The position numbers and the translations under genes are program-made. DNA of 64,000 nt from the NCBI RefSeq assembly GCF_000756815.1, contig NZ_CCVW01000001.1, positions 1,649,512 to 1,713,511 of the forward strand, written 5' to 3'. The stretch comes from Legionella massiliensis (lineage in GTDB: Bacteria > Pseudomonadota > Gammaproteobacteria > Legionellales > Legionellaceae). The notes below the pieces were generated by a model. The model searched no databases. It was not told where the DNA came from and saw only the letters and a program-made list of their open reading frames with translations. This document shows, piece after piece, positions 19,201-27,262 of this stretch; within the stretch, counting starts at the first letter, position 1, and every line of letters starts with the position of its first letter.

Positions 19201-21269
19201 TTACTCGTCACGTTGCCTGTGGTGTAGGTATTGCCTACTAAAGTACCGTTACAAGTATCATTGGCTATCGCAGCACTATAGCCGGTTGTGACGTTTAGGG
19301 TGACCTGGCCTGTTGTATTGTAATCAACAGTCTGTGACGCAGGATTGACTGTAACATTGTCATCCCCTGAGGCAGTGACTGTATAGGTATCTATAGTGGA
19401 ACTAAAGGAAACCGCGCAATTACTCGTTACGTTGCCTGTGGTGTAGGTATTGCCTACTAAAGTACCGTTACAAGTATCATTGGCTATCGCAGCACTATAG
19501 CCGGTTGCAACCTTTAGGGTGACCTGGCCTGTTGTATTGTAATCAACAGTCTGTGATGTCGGGTTTACCGTAACATTGTCATCCCCAGAGGCAGTGACTG
19601 TATAGGTATCGATAGTGGAACTAAAGGAAACCGCACAATTACTCGTTACGTTGCCTGTGGTGTAGGTATTGCCTACTAAAGTACCGTTGCAAGTATCATT
19701 GGCTATCGCGGCACTATAGCCGGTTGTAACGTTTAGGGTGACCTGGCCTGTTGTATTGTAATCAACAGTCTGTGACGCAGGATTGACCGTAACATTGTCA
19801 TCCCCTGAGGCAGTGACTGTATAGGTATCAATAGTTGAACTAAAGGAAACCGCGCAATTACTCGTTACGTTGCCTGTGGTGTAGGTATTGCCTACTAAAG
19901 TACCGTTACAAGTATCATTGGCTATTGCAGCACTATAGCCGGTTGTAACGTTTAGGGTAATCTGGCCTGTTGTATTGTAATCAACCGTCTGTGACGCAGG
20001 ATTGACCGTAACATTGTCATCCCCAGAGGCAGTGACTGTATAGGTATCGATAGTGGAACTAAAGGAAACCGCACAATTACTCGTTACGTTGCCTGTGGTG
20101 TAGGTATTGCCTACTAAAGTACCGTTACAAGTATCATTGGCTATTGCAGCACTATAGCCTGTTGCAACATTTAGTGTGACCTGGCCTGTTGTATTGTAAT
20201 CAACAGTCTGTGACGCAGGATTGACTGTAACATTGTCATCCCCAGAGGCAGTGACTGTATAGGTATCAATAGTTGAACTAAAGGAAACCGAGCAAGGACC
20301 CGTAATAGTGCCTGTAGTGTAGGTATTGCCTACTAAGGAACCTCCGCAACTATCACTGGCTATCGCGGCACTATAACCTGTTGCAGGAGTAACTGCGATC
20401 TGAGCTGTTGCACCATAATCGATATTCTGTGTCGCAGGACTAACTGTGACATGGTCATCTCCTGCCGCAGTGACAGGATAGGTATTGATAGTCGCTGTAA
20501 ATACAACATTACACTCAGAAAAAATGGGGCCGGTAGTATATTGATTTCCAGACAACGTACCTGGTGTACAGCTCCCGCTCGGCTGATTTAGTGTATAGCC
20601 GGTATTCGCTGTTACATTAAACACCAGCGGTTGGCCATAGGTTGCAGTCTGCGAACTAGGTGAGATTGTCTCATTACCATCACTAGTGGTGGTCACATTA
20701 TAGGTATTAGCTGTTGCACTAAAGTTAACCGAGCAGCTAGCCGTAATAGCACCGGTAGTATATTGATCGCCAACCATGGAGCCCGCTGGGCAGTCACCAG
20801 TGACAGCCTGGAGAGTATAGCCAGCCTTTGCGATGACTTCGAAATCTATTGCGTTGCTATAGTCCACATTTACTGGAAAGTTAGGCGAAAATTCTACATT
20901 GCCATCACCGTTGGGGGTAACAGTCAGGGAATCAATGGTTGCACTAAACTGTACTGAACAAGTTGTAGTGATGGGGCCTGTGGTATACACATTACCATTC
21001 CAAGAACCAGCCGGACAGCTACCGGTGACTGCTTGGAGGTTAAAGTTAGGATTGGCAGTGACTGTAAAGGAAGCTGTTTCATTGTACCCTACAGTCTGTG
21101 GGCTAGAGGGTGAAATAGATTCATTACCATCAGTGTAGGGTGTGACTGTGCTTGATTGCATAACCTTAGCGGTTTTTGTGCTGGTTATATTCGATTCATT
21201 AGAAGCCATTACTTCTTGGTTCAAAAAAAATGACAAAATCGCAGCCATGCCTAATCGAACAATATTCAT
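16272..21269 (-). CDS. Giant secreted repeat protein with C-terminal legume-lectin-like domain
   Basis: About 1665 residues. AGGAGG lies six bases before ATG 21269, favouring it over the ATG two codons earlier. Residues 1-22 form a signal peptide (IVRLGMAAILSFFLNQEVMA). Residues about 35-1150 are tandem modules of about 70 residues, each with a YTVT start, one Gly-Asp pair, a GY segment, two Cys and a TYTTG block, like divergent InlB-B/bacterial Ig-like repeats. Eight central copies are almost identical (18512-20263). Residues about 1245-1560 resemble L-type lectins: GADGFSFFLLDGT, GPYGGGLGYG and HGFIAIGFDEMGNFSN carry the metal and sugar loop pattern. It is probably a surface-exposed or secreted sugar-binding adhesin. 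No sorting or anchor motif is visible, so the export route past the periplasm is unknown. Confidence 0.8.
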   Translation of the reverse strand: MNIVRLGMAAILSFFLNQEVMASNESNITSTKTAKVMQSSTVTPYTDGNESISPSSPQTVGYNETASFTVTANPNFNLQAVTGSCPAGSWNGNVYTTGPITTTCSVQFSATIDSLTVTPNGDGNVEFSPNFPVNVDYSNAIDFEVIAKAGYTLQAVTGDCPAGSMVGDQYTTGAITASCSVNFSATANTYNVTTTSDGNETISPSSQTATYGQPLVFNVTANTGYTLNQPSGSCTPGTLSGNQYTTGPIFSECNVVFTATINTYPVTAAGDDHVTVSPATQNIDYGATAQIAVTPATGYSAAIASDSCGGSLVGNTYTTGTITGPCSVSFSSTIDTYTVTASGDDNVTVNPASQTVDYNTTGQVTLNVATGYSAAIANDTCNGTLVGNTYTTGNVTSNCAVSFSSTIDTYTVTASGDDNVTVNPASQTVDYNTTGQITLNVTTGYSAAIANDTCNGTLVGNTYTTGNVTSNCAVSFSSTIDTYTVTASGDDNVTVNPASQTVDYNTTGQVTLNVTTGYSAAIANDTCNGTLVGNTYTTGNVTSNCAVSFSSTIDTYTVTASGDDNVTVNPTSQTVDYNTTGQVTLKVATGYSAAIANDTCNGTLVGNTYTTGNVTSNCAVSFSSTIDTYTVTASGDDNVTVNPASQTVDYNTTGQVTLNVTTGYSAAIANDTCNGTLVGNTYTTGNVTSNCAVSFSSTIDTYTVTASGDDNVTVNPASQTVDYNTTGQVTLKVTTGYSAAIANDTCNGTLVGNTYTTGNVTSNCSVSFSSTIDTYTVTASGDDNVTVNPASQTVDYNTTGQVTLNVTTGYSAAIANDTCNGTLVGNTYTTGNVTSNCAVSFSSTIDTYTVTASGDDNVTVNPASQTVDYNTTGQVTLNVATGYSAAIANDTCNGTLVGNTYTTGNVTSNCAVSFSSTINSYPVTPSGDGNEVFTPDSPQSVNYNGTTSFTVTASTGYTLSQTVGGTCPTGSWSGNSYTTGAITEPCSVSFSATINSYPVTPSGDGNEVFTPNSPQSVNYNGTTSFTVTPTTGYSVDQTVGGTCPAGSWSGNSYTTGAITGPCSVSFSATISSYTVTPSGDNNEVFTPDSPQSVNYNGTTTFTVTANIGYTLSSTVGGTCPAGSWNSDHYTTGAITEPCSVSFSATINSYYVGGTVSGLNIGESISVQNESLHPPVTKELTPSSDTPQPTFTFPEQLSGSAYTITITGSQPDGQNCVFSNGQTSISGTLEGQNAKVDLTCTVNLPYTESFRDPTTQLYWILPKPYTGGAQTANSACLTASTLIPLPGSMALGACTGTDGWYSGSTGPDNQGSGALRLTDTTQDSEEGGIVLQPLFDMSNGLSIQFTAYAYGGTGADGFSFFLLDGTNDNSIPDHLGPYGGGLGYGDAFEFNNEGIKHGFIAIGFDEMGNFSNSGNPAPYGTPIPNSVGIRGPVVYTPGSPPSYSGLALLNVPVKQSSFLYCPGSNPNCTPTIGRQSISDYTLGRNVYRVDIAPGQCSPSLSSKKPKATKDISSGACVTVFINGQAVPTATVSLTPNQNGITTIPDQVYLGYGAATGGNTNIHEISDLTVGNYGSLNTIPVTVTGINDGTLILQNTFKNSLGETIQDNLPLTNTDNGSTNLVMPSSLTNDTSYNITIVEYPDGQNCTISNNSGPINNSFPTVTVSCY
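18512..20263 (-). repeat. Eight tandem 219-bp coding repeats
   Basis: The marker TATC(A/G/T)ATAGT recurs with an exact 219-bp period at 18731, 18950, 19169, 19388, 19607, 19826, 20045 and 20264. Copies differ at only a few bases, for example AACGTTTAGGG against AACCTTTAGGG. Each encodes a 73-residue module with two Cys. Near-identity at DNA level points to recent expansion or gene conversion. Confidence 0.9.
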
Positions 21270-21932
21270 GCACATCCTCCTGCTTAAAAGCGATGCTAAA
21301 ATTCTCTAATATTTAGCGTTGAACTTATTTAGAATCATTTCTAAATTTTCTTTCTTGGCAATTAAAAACCATCTTAGGGTTCACTATCCGAACCAGGTGG
21401 TTTTCTTGATGCCAAAAAACTGCTGGCAATTATAAGACATTTTGAATAAACCTAATATAGCTGCTTCACAAATTTTTAATCCAATTAATTTGGTGATTTT
21501 ATTGCGTACTCCATGAGTTAACTCAATGATTATTAAGAAAAATAATTATAAATATTATTGTTTTTTGTCAGGGAATTTTAAAAAATAAATTTCATACATC
21601 TATGAAATAATGGAGTTATTTAATTCTTAAATTTTTGCACTAAGAGTTAATTTTTATCGGGAAAAATACTCGGTTACTAGTGGAAAATATAGGCTATTTC
21701 TTTTTACAGCCTGGGGATCTAAGAAAACCCTCAGGCTGAAAAATCCATAGCCATCAGGCTAAGCTTCCAATGCCTACGTACCGCGGCTTGTCCGCGGTAT
21801 CTAGGAGTTCAGAGTGACCTGTTCGCATCCAGCTGGATGCCGCGGACAAGCCGCGGCACGTAGGAAATTGGTGCAGAAAATGAACAGAAATCCTTAGCCT
21901 GACGGCCATGGGCTGAGAAGCCTAGCAAATTA
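21270..21932. other. Intergenic region upstream of the lectin gene
   Basis: 660 bp. The 21300-21700 part is very AT-rich and should hold the lectin gene's promoter, but no box pair stands out. The only structured item is the palindrome at 21773-21864. No coding sequence seen. Confidence 0.4.
21773..21864. repeat. R4 palindromic repeat
   Basis: Inverted repeat with arms CCGCGGCTTGTCCGCGG and CCGCGGACAAGCCGCGG, extended outward by CCTACGT and ACGTAGG, around about 50 bp. It lies between the lectin gene's upstream region and the end of the GH18-like pseudogene. It is GC-rich compared with its surroundings. Confidence 0.7.
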
Positions 21933-22740
21933 CTAAGAATGCTTTTGATCTGCGCGCACCGTTACAGGAAAATCATTTTCTGGCGCCACAGAGGTATTTT
22001 TAAGGTTCTCTATCACATGTGCAGTATCATGAAGCTTTGATGTATCGGCATTCAAATGCCAATATCCCAATCTTGCAAAGGGTGAGAGAGTTTTTTCTGC
22101 AGTTGATGTTGGTAATATGCTATTGATCAAAGCAGCGGTTACAGAGGGAGCGATGTAGGTATAAGAGGTGCCCAGGTAGTGACTGTTAAGGTGCCAGCCG
22201 GATAGACTGCAGTTATGGCGCTTTTTATTTGAGCGCACAGCCTAGTGAACCGCTCTGCCTGATCGGACTCAGGATATTCGAAGTCAAGCTCCACTCCTGT
22301 AAATTTTCCTTGCCCTAAATTAGGAAGAACCATAGTTGTCAAATCGTTTATAAAGGTTGGCCATAACTCTTCATGATCAAGAAAATAAGGGAGTTTCTGA
22401 CCTGAGCCATCAGCTGTGGTCAGGGATATATTGGCAATCACATCAGGATTTTTTGCTAGGCCATGTAAAAAGTCATGTAGCCGATGACCAAAGGTAGGAA
22501 AGTTTGATGCAGATTTTTCAGGTGTCAAATGGCCAGCTTTGGTATCCATATCCCAGCCGCGAAAATTCAGGTATTTTGCCCCAGCTTTCATGCAGGTTAC
22601 AAAATCAATGACAGAATCGCCTGAGCCTCGGACATAACCACCCACTGCAACATGCTGGCTGTACAAGGTTGTACAAGAAAATGCCTGGAGTAGGGTAATT
22701 ACAGGGATAACATGGCGAGCTTTTTATTGAACAAAAACAT
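21933..22740 (-). pseudogene. GH18 chitinase-like secreted protein, frameshifted
   Basis: The start is probably ATG 22740, with GGAG seven bases before it. The signal peptide is split: MFLFNKKLAMLSL meets a stop near 22700, and the next frame continues VITLLQAFSCTTLYSQHV. The main frame then reads VAVGGYVRGSG, FRGWDMDTKAG and FTGVELDFEYPE, which matches the DxxDxDxE core of glycosyl hydrolase family 18 with the last Asp and Glu kept. A second frameshift near 22160-22190 moves the tail (TSYTYIAPSVTAALINSIL, then FARLGYWHLNAD) to another frame. Intact relatives would be secreted chitinase-like enzymes. Two frameshifts make a working product unlikely, although 22139-22666 on its own is still open. 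Confidence 0.65.
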
Positions 22741-23304
22741 AATACAACTCCATAAAGTGAACAATCCAGACACTTTGTATCATTTATATTGGGTTCAGTC
22801 AAAAACACTTAGCATTGTTGAAAAATGGTTTAACTGTGGGTTAAAGAAAGAGAAATGATAGTGGATAGTATTTAAAAGTTGTATGTAGTGAGCGGTTTTG
22901 CAACGGTTTGTTCTTCTAAGTGGATTCCTCAGGACGTAGATTAGGCTTCTTAGAATCTCTAAGCATGCACACACTACCACCAATCTGGCTTCCTCTCTTT
23001 CCGCTATTAGCCGTGCAAAACCAACTCCCTATGATTCTAAGATACTCCTTTGTTTGGTTTTAATCAATGCACAATGTCTCAATTAGGTGCAAGAAATTGG
23101 CTTGTTTTTGTTTAGGATAATTACATCCATTCGGGCTGAGAGCCCCAGCCTCTTTGGGGCAAACATCGATAAAGACCACGTCATCCCGAACGGAGTGAGG
23201 GATCTCCGGGATTAGCACATTGCCACACTCAGGAGATGTCTCTCTACGTTCGACATGACGTACGTCTTTGGGAGGTAACGTCTGCAGTGCCTACCTAGCC
23301 CAGC
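22741..23304. other. Intergenic region with one R2 repeat
   Basis: 564 bp. It contains the R2 palindrome at 23177-23264. The remaining sequence (22741-23176) shows no supported gene; the short open frames there have no start signal or recognisable product. Confidence 0.4.
23177..23264. repeat. R2 REP-like palindrome, single copy
   Basis: Left half CACGTCATCCCGAACGGAGT followed by GAGGGATCTCCGGGATTAGC; right half CTCAGGAGATGTCTCTCTAC followed by GTTCGACATGACGTACG. This is the same unit, in the opposite orientation, as the 14-copy array at 50.2-52.0 kb. It lies just downstream of the Rab-domain gene. Confidence 0.75.
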
Positions 23305-26001
23305 TTATTTTAGCCTAGCCTCGTGATTCGGAGTTTCCTTGTCCTCTGATGTAATAAAGTTCACTGCCTTGTTATAAAAGCGAAACAGCCATGGTTCTTC
23401 CTTAGTTGGTTTAGGGACAGGTAGATATAATTGTAAGCCGTTGTTTAATAAGAGGTCAGCCGCCATTGTTGTGAAAGCAAGCTCGACATTTAGTCCCGTC
23501 TTTGCACTAGTGTAAACACCTGGATAATTGACTTCCGCACAGAAGTTTTCGAATTCTTCCCGCGTTACACATTGATCCTGGGTCATATCAGCTTTGGTCG
23601 CAACAATTAGAATAGGAAGATCTGCGTTATAGTGTTTAACTTCTTCAATCCATTGTTTTATATGTCGGAAACTTTCTCTATCCGTTAAATCAAAACAGCA
23701 TAGATATCCATTAGGTCTAATCATCCGGCTCGCATTAACAACAGCAAAGCGATTTTGTCCTACGGTGTCATAAACTCTTAAACTGGTTTTTACTCCCAAT
23801 ACATCCATCGTTCTTAGTTTGTAGTCAACGCCAATGGTTGAGATGTAACTATCTGTATAGTGATCCTCAGTAAAACGTAGTAACAGGCAAGACTTGCCAA
23901 CCCCTGGGTCACCTAAGAGTAAACACCTAAAACTCTTGCTTTGCGCTGTTAGAGACGAGGAGGGTTCCGGTTTTTTAATGGGGGTATTTGGTCTTAGACA
24001 TAAACTTAGTTGTTCAGAAAGATTCACAAGGGGTCTTTCTTTGAAGTCAGCTAGATTTTTTGCTGCTGAACGCTCTTTATTATCTAGTAGACTAAGGTGA
24101 TCAAAATTCAAATTTAAGGTTCTAATAAAATTTTTTGCTTCTTGTTCTATTTGCGCGTGGTTATCGGTCTGAACTGGTTTTTGTACTATTTGATGACTAA
24201 TAAGCTCAAGCTTCTCTAATAGAATTAGAGAACTATTGATTTGATATTGATTAAGCCTCTGTAAAATATCAGCAATAAGGCTCTTAACTTCTTCATCGGA
24301 ATGGGATTTTAAGGTCTTTACTATCCCATATGCTAACTTGGGAAGTCTGCTGCGCATTTCCTGAAATTCAACCCTATATTTGTCTTTTAACCACAGATAA
24401 AGACCATCATATTTTTCGTCAAAATATCGGCATAAAGGTGAAATTTGGACTGAGCGTATCTTATCAAGAAAAAGTTGCACTTCTGGATGATGGTTTTCTC
24501 CTAGAGAAATCCCTAGTTCATCTAAAAACTGACGGTAGGTAGTGAGCATCCAAAATAGTGCTAGATCGTTCTGAAAAATAGGTGAGGATTCAGGTTTGTA
24601 CCCATCGATTAGTTGATAATCTGCGGCTCTTTGCTCGAGGATTCCCCCTCTAAGACTCGCTGAGCAATAAGCACGCAGATCTTTAAGTCTTTTCTCTGCT
24701 TCTTTTAACTCGATTTCCCAACTTTTGTAATTGTGATGATAAAGCTTTAATAGGTTTTTATCTTGAGCAGAAATATTAACATCTTCATGAAAAAAACGCT
24801 CTATATGCTTTCTAAATGCAGTTTTCTCGCTTGCGGGAATTGCATTTTTTTGACCGTATTTTTCTAGTAATTGTCTCATTTTTGGATGCTTTGTATCTTC
24901 AAAAATAGCTTTTAAGTTTTGTTCTCTTTCTAAGATAGCCCGTCTCTTTTTCATATAATAGGCATATTCTTCAACCTCTGATTTTTCCTGAGGGCTTAGG
25001 GGCTTATCATTGAGTTTATGCATTTGCGCATAACGAGCGGGTAATTCTGCAAAAGCCAGTAAGGCAGAGTCAAAGGCCTTATTTTCAGGTATAAAGGCTA
25101 ATCCTGTTCTTTTATCAATAACATTATTGACGGCGACGTTGCTTTCACGAGTTACATGCAAGGGAATTTGTTTTTCTAATTCGGCTGGAGTGACGTAGAG
25201 CGTTGTGGGTTGAATACTAAAAGGCTGCTCTGCCTTACCCTTTGGGTCAATGACTTTGCGGACAATTGGTTCATAGGAAAATTCATCATTAGCAAGATCT
25301 TCATTCTCGTAAAACTGTTTTAGCCATAGAGTATAAACTTGCTCGTTTGGGGCAAGCAGGTACTGGTTCCACTGTTCCCGATAATGGCGGAATGCAAGCA
25401 TTAAGGGTCTATTGGGAACAAAGGGAGTTCCTTGGGCATCATAACCATTATTAGCCTTGGCATATTGAAAATCGGCCTCAGCCCAGTTTTCATTATGTCC
25501 ATCTGGAAAAATTCGTGGATTTTCTAGAAAAACACCATTTTTATCGTAAAAGCAATCTGGCCATTTTACGCTTGCTGGTGAATTTGATGAGGAGCTTGAG
25601 CTTGAGGAAGAGCTTGCCCCAACTAGAACCTTTTCTGAAAAAGAGCTCACTATGCCCTGAGCTTTCTGTGGTAATAACTTTAGCAACTGTTTTGGCATAA
25701 ACACGAGGTCTTGCTGATTGAAGCTTTTTACCCCAGGCAGGGTTTTTAGGGGTTGGAAGCTATCGAATTCTGGGTGTTGTTCTGCCCTGTCAAAATAAGT
25801 AGCAATCTCCCACCAGTCCTCTGATATTTTGTATAAGCTGAAATAAAGGGGTTCTTGATAGGCCTGCTGCCTTCTAATTTCTAAAAGATAGTAGCCTTCC
25901 TGACAAAAGAGATGCTGTTCTTTTGCAAAATTATCTAATTCTTCTCTTGAAGATCCAGAGTTAATTATTTCTCCCGAGGAATCTTTAATAGTGTAACGCA
26001 C
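23305..26001 (-). CDS. Rab-type small GTPase domain protein, effector-like
   Basis: 898 residues. Translation starts at GTG 26001 with AAGGAG six bases upstream. Residues about 690-860 form a complete Ras/Rab GTPase domain: P-loop GDPGVGKS, switch I STIGVDYKLRT, Walker B/switch II YDTVGQNRF, base-binding ATKAD (in place of NKxD) and TSAKTG. The IGVDYKLRT and hydrophobic switch II patterns are Rab-like. Switch II has Val and Asn where Rab proteins usually have DTAGQER, but the catalytic Gln is kept. No C-terminal Cys for prenylation is present. The large N-terminal part (1-680) is unrecognised, helical and charged, with a ten-serine run near 133. Rab-like proteins are known in several Legionella species. 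The gene probably came from a eukaryotic host and may act on vesicle traffic (inference). Confidence 0.85.
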   Translation of the reverse strand: MRYTIKDSSGEIINSGSSREELDNFAKEQHLFCQEGYYLLEIRRQQAYQEPLYFSLYKISEDWWEIATYFDRAEQHPEFDSFQPLKTLPGVKSFNQQDLVFMPKQLLKLLPQKAQGIVSSFSEKVLVGASSSSSSSSSSNSPASVKWPDCFYDKNGVFLENPRIFPDGHNENWAEADFQYAKANNGYDAQGTPFVPNRPLMLAFRHYREQWNQYLLAPNEQVYTLWLKQFYENEDLANDEFSYEPIVRKVIDPKGKAEQPFSIQPTTLYVTPAELEKQIPLHVTRESNVAVNNVIDKRTGLAFIPENKAFDSALLAFAELPARYAQMHKLNDKPLSPQEKSEVEEYAYYMKKRRAILEREQNLKAIFEDTKHPKMRQLLEKYGQKNAIPASEKTAFRKHIERFFHEDVNISAQDKNLLKLYHHNYKSWEIELKEAEKRLKDLRAYCSASLRGGILEQRAADYQLIDGYKPESSPIFQNDLALFWMLTTYRQFLDELGISLGENHHPEVQLFLDKIRSVQISPLCRYFDEKYDGLYLWLKDKYRVEFQEMRSRLPKLAYGIVKTLKSHSDEEVKSLIADILQRLNQYQINSSLILLEKLELISHQIVQKPVQTDNHAQIEQEAKNFIRTLNLNFDHLSLLDNKERSAAKNLADFKERPLVNLSEQLSLCLRPNTPIKKPEPSSSLTAQSKSFRCLLLGDPGVGKSCLLLRFTEDHYTDSYISTIGVDYKLRTMDVLGVKTSLRVYDTVGQNRFAVVNASRMIRPNGYLCCFDLTDRESFRHIKQWIEEVKHYNADLPILIVATKADMTQDQCVTREEFENFCAEVNYPGVYTSAKTGLNVELAFTTMAADLLLNNGLQLYLPVPKPTKEEPWLFRFYNKAVNFITSEDKETPNHEARLK

Positions 26002-26126
26002 GTGGAACTCCTTAAGTCAATAAAGTCAAAATAAGACCTAATAGTTTAATTGCTTCTCATGACGGGGAAGTACCGTATTAAATACGATACCCAGCACTGG
26101 TAAATTGTGAATCAATACTTAGTCGT

Positions 26127-26146
26127 GTTAATAAAACATTAATCAA
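26127..26146 (+). promoter_or_regulatory. PmrA-type box
   Basis: GTTAATAAAACATTAATCAA has two exact TTAAT half sites 11 bp apart, the spacing of the PmrA element known upstream of Legionella and Coxiella effectors. A possible -10 box, TATAAA, follows at 26152-26157. The 5' leader to ATG 26189 would be about 25-30 nt. Confidence 0.5.
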
Positions 26147-26188
26147 TTGGTTATAAAATAAGCCAAGTTGTATGTTTTTGGTGTTCTT

Positions 26189-26944
26189 ATGATTGATAGT
26201 ATTTGGCAAAGTGTAAAAAAGGTTTTATCCCACTATGGTAAAAATTATTTTTATGGAAGGGAGCCTGCAGATGGCTACCTCTATGTCCCCTTTAAACAAG
26301 ATGAGCTTTCCGAGAAGACCTTAGACGATATCAAGACGTTTAAAAAAAATAGCAAACACCAAGGGAAAAAATTTAAAATTCTTTATCATGAACATTGCGA
26401 TTTAACATCCCTACCTATCAACTCAACGATTTATGTCTTAGGGCATGGACTTGATTGTGAGCCTGGTGGAAAATCGTTCGCAAGAATGACAAACCCCGCT
26501 TTAGCCTATGACTTAGTAAAACATCTTCCATTCCACGACTGGGCCTATTCAATAAGCGGCGGAAAAGCAGCGATTCCTATTGATGAGGTGGCTAATCGAA
26601 TGATTGCCGATGGAGCATTGAACACAGACTATGCCAATATCAAACTATGGTTTTGCGATGTAAACGACAAAGCGCTCTCTATTGCCAAGCGATTCATGGA
26701 GCATTTTGAGAATTATGCAACCCCATTAAAAGTTGATTATTACCCAAATCATATGTTGACCAACCCACTAATAAAGGATGGGGAAATGCATAAATGGGGT
26801 AGAAACGAAGAAACAAAAGAAGTTGTAAGACCAAGTACTATAAGACAGTCTTTGTTTTCGCATAACCATCCAGTAGAGGTAGCCAAAAGAGATGCTGAGG
26901 CTGCTCATCAAGAAACTGTTGGGGTAGTACCTAACATTGTTTAG
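26189..26944 (+). CDS. Possible clan-CD (caspase/C80-like) cysteine peptidase, effector-like
   Basis: 251 residues from ATG 26189; an in-frame TTG at 26168 would add seven. The family is not firmly recognised. The order of motifs fits a caspase-like fold: a strand ending in His-Gly (STIYVLGHG, His86), then MTNPALAYDLVKHLP, then a strand ending in Cys (ANIKLWFCDVN, Cys156), then SIAKRFMEHF and LKVDYYPNHML. In clan-CD peptidases the catalytic His follows one strand as HG, and the Cys follows the next strand about 50-70 residues later. The C-terminal 50 residues are charged. The PmrA-type box upstream supports regulation with effector genes. Peptidase activity is an inference; the fold could also be an inactive relative. 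Confidence 0.45.
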   Translation: MIDSIWQSVKKVLSHYGKNYFYGREPADGYLYVPFKQDELSEKTLDDIKTFKKNSKHQGKKFKILYHEHCDLTSLPINSTIYVLGHGLDCEPGGKSFARMTNPALAYDLVKHLPFHDWAYSISGGKAAIPIDEVANRMIADGALNTDYANIKLWFCDVNDKALSIAKRFMEHFENYATPLKVDYYPNHMLTNPLIKDGEMHKWGRNEETKEVVRPSTIRQSLFSHNHPVEVAKRDAEAAHQETVGVVPNIV

Positions 26945-27025
26945 TGTAGGCTGGGTTGAAAGGTTCATCAGAAACCGTTTGGTTTGAGCAACTCAGCCTG
27001 AACGGAGCTAGTCCCCCAAGAGACT

Positions 27026-27160
27026 CACTGCCATTAAGTTAAGGGCATTTGTCATTCCCGCGAAGGCGGGAAACTATTTCTGGCTAAACACAGTGCCAAT
27101 GTAGAGATGGTTTCCCGCCTTCGCGGGAATGACAAAACCTTCCTTAACTTAATGACAGTG
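27026..27160. repeat. R1 MITE-like element, copy 3 (complete)
   Basis: 135 bp with termini CACTGCCATTAAGTTAAGG and CCTTAACTTAATGACAGTG, and inner arms CATTCCCGCGAAGGCGGG and CCCGCCTTCGCGGGAATG. The centre reads CACAGTGCCAATGTAGAGA. It is the main occupant of the 318-bp gap upstream of the ADP-ribosylglycohydrolase-domain gene. Confidence 0.85.
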
Positions 27161-27262
27161 CCCAACAGACCATCCTTCGTATTTTTACGTATATCCTCTA
27201 ATAAGAGGCTAATTCCCCTTATGTAAACTAGGTAAGATTTGATTTACATGAAGGAATAAGCA

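Noticed and set aside
17997..21138. Plus-strand open frames inside the lectin-repeat gene
   Set aside because: They are antisense frames of a strongly coding minus-strand gene with clear domains.
22139..22666. Independent intact gene for a GH18-like enzyme
   Set aside because: The signal peptide and C-terminal parts continue in other frames on both sides, so it is the middle of a frameshifted gene.
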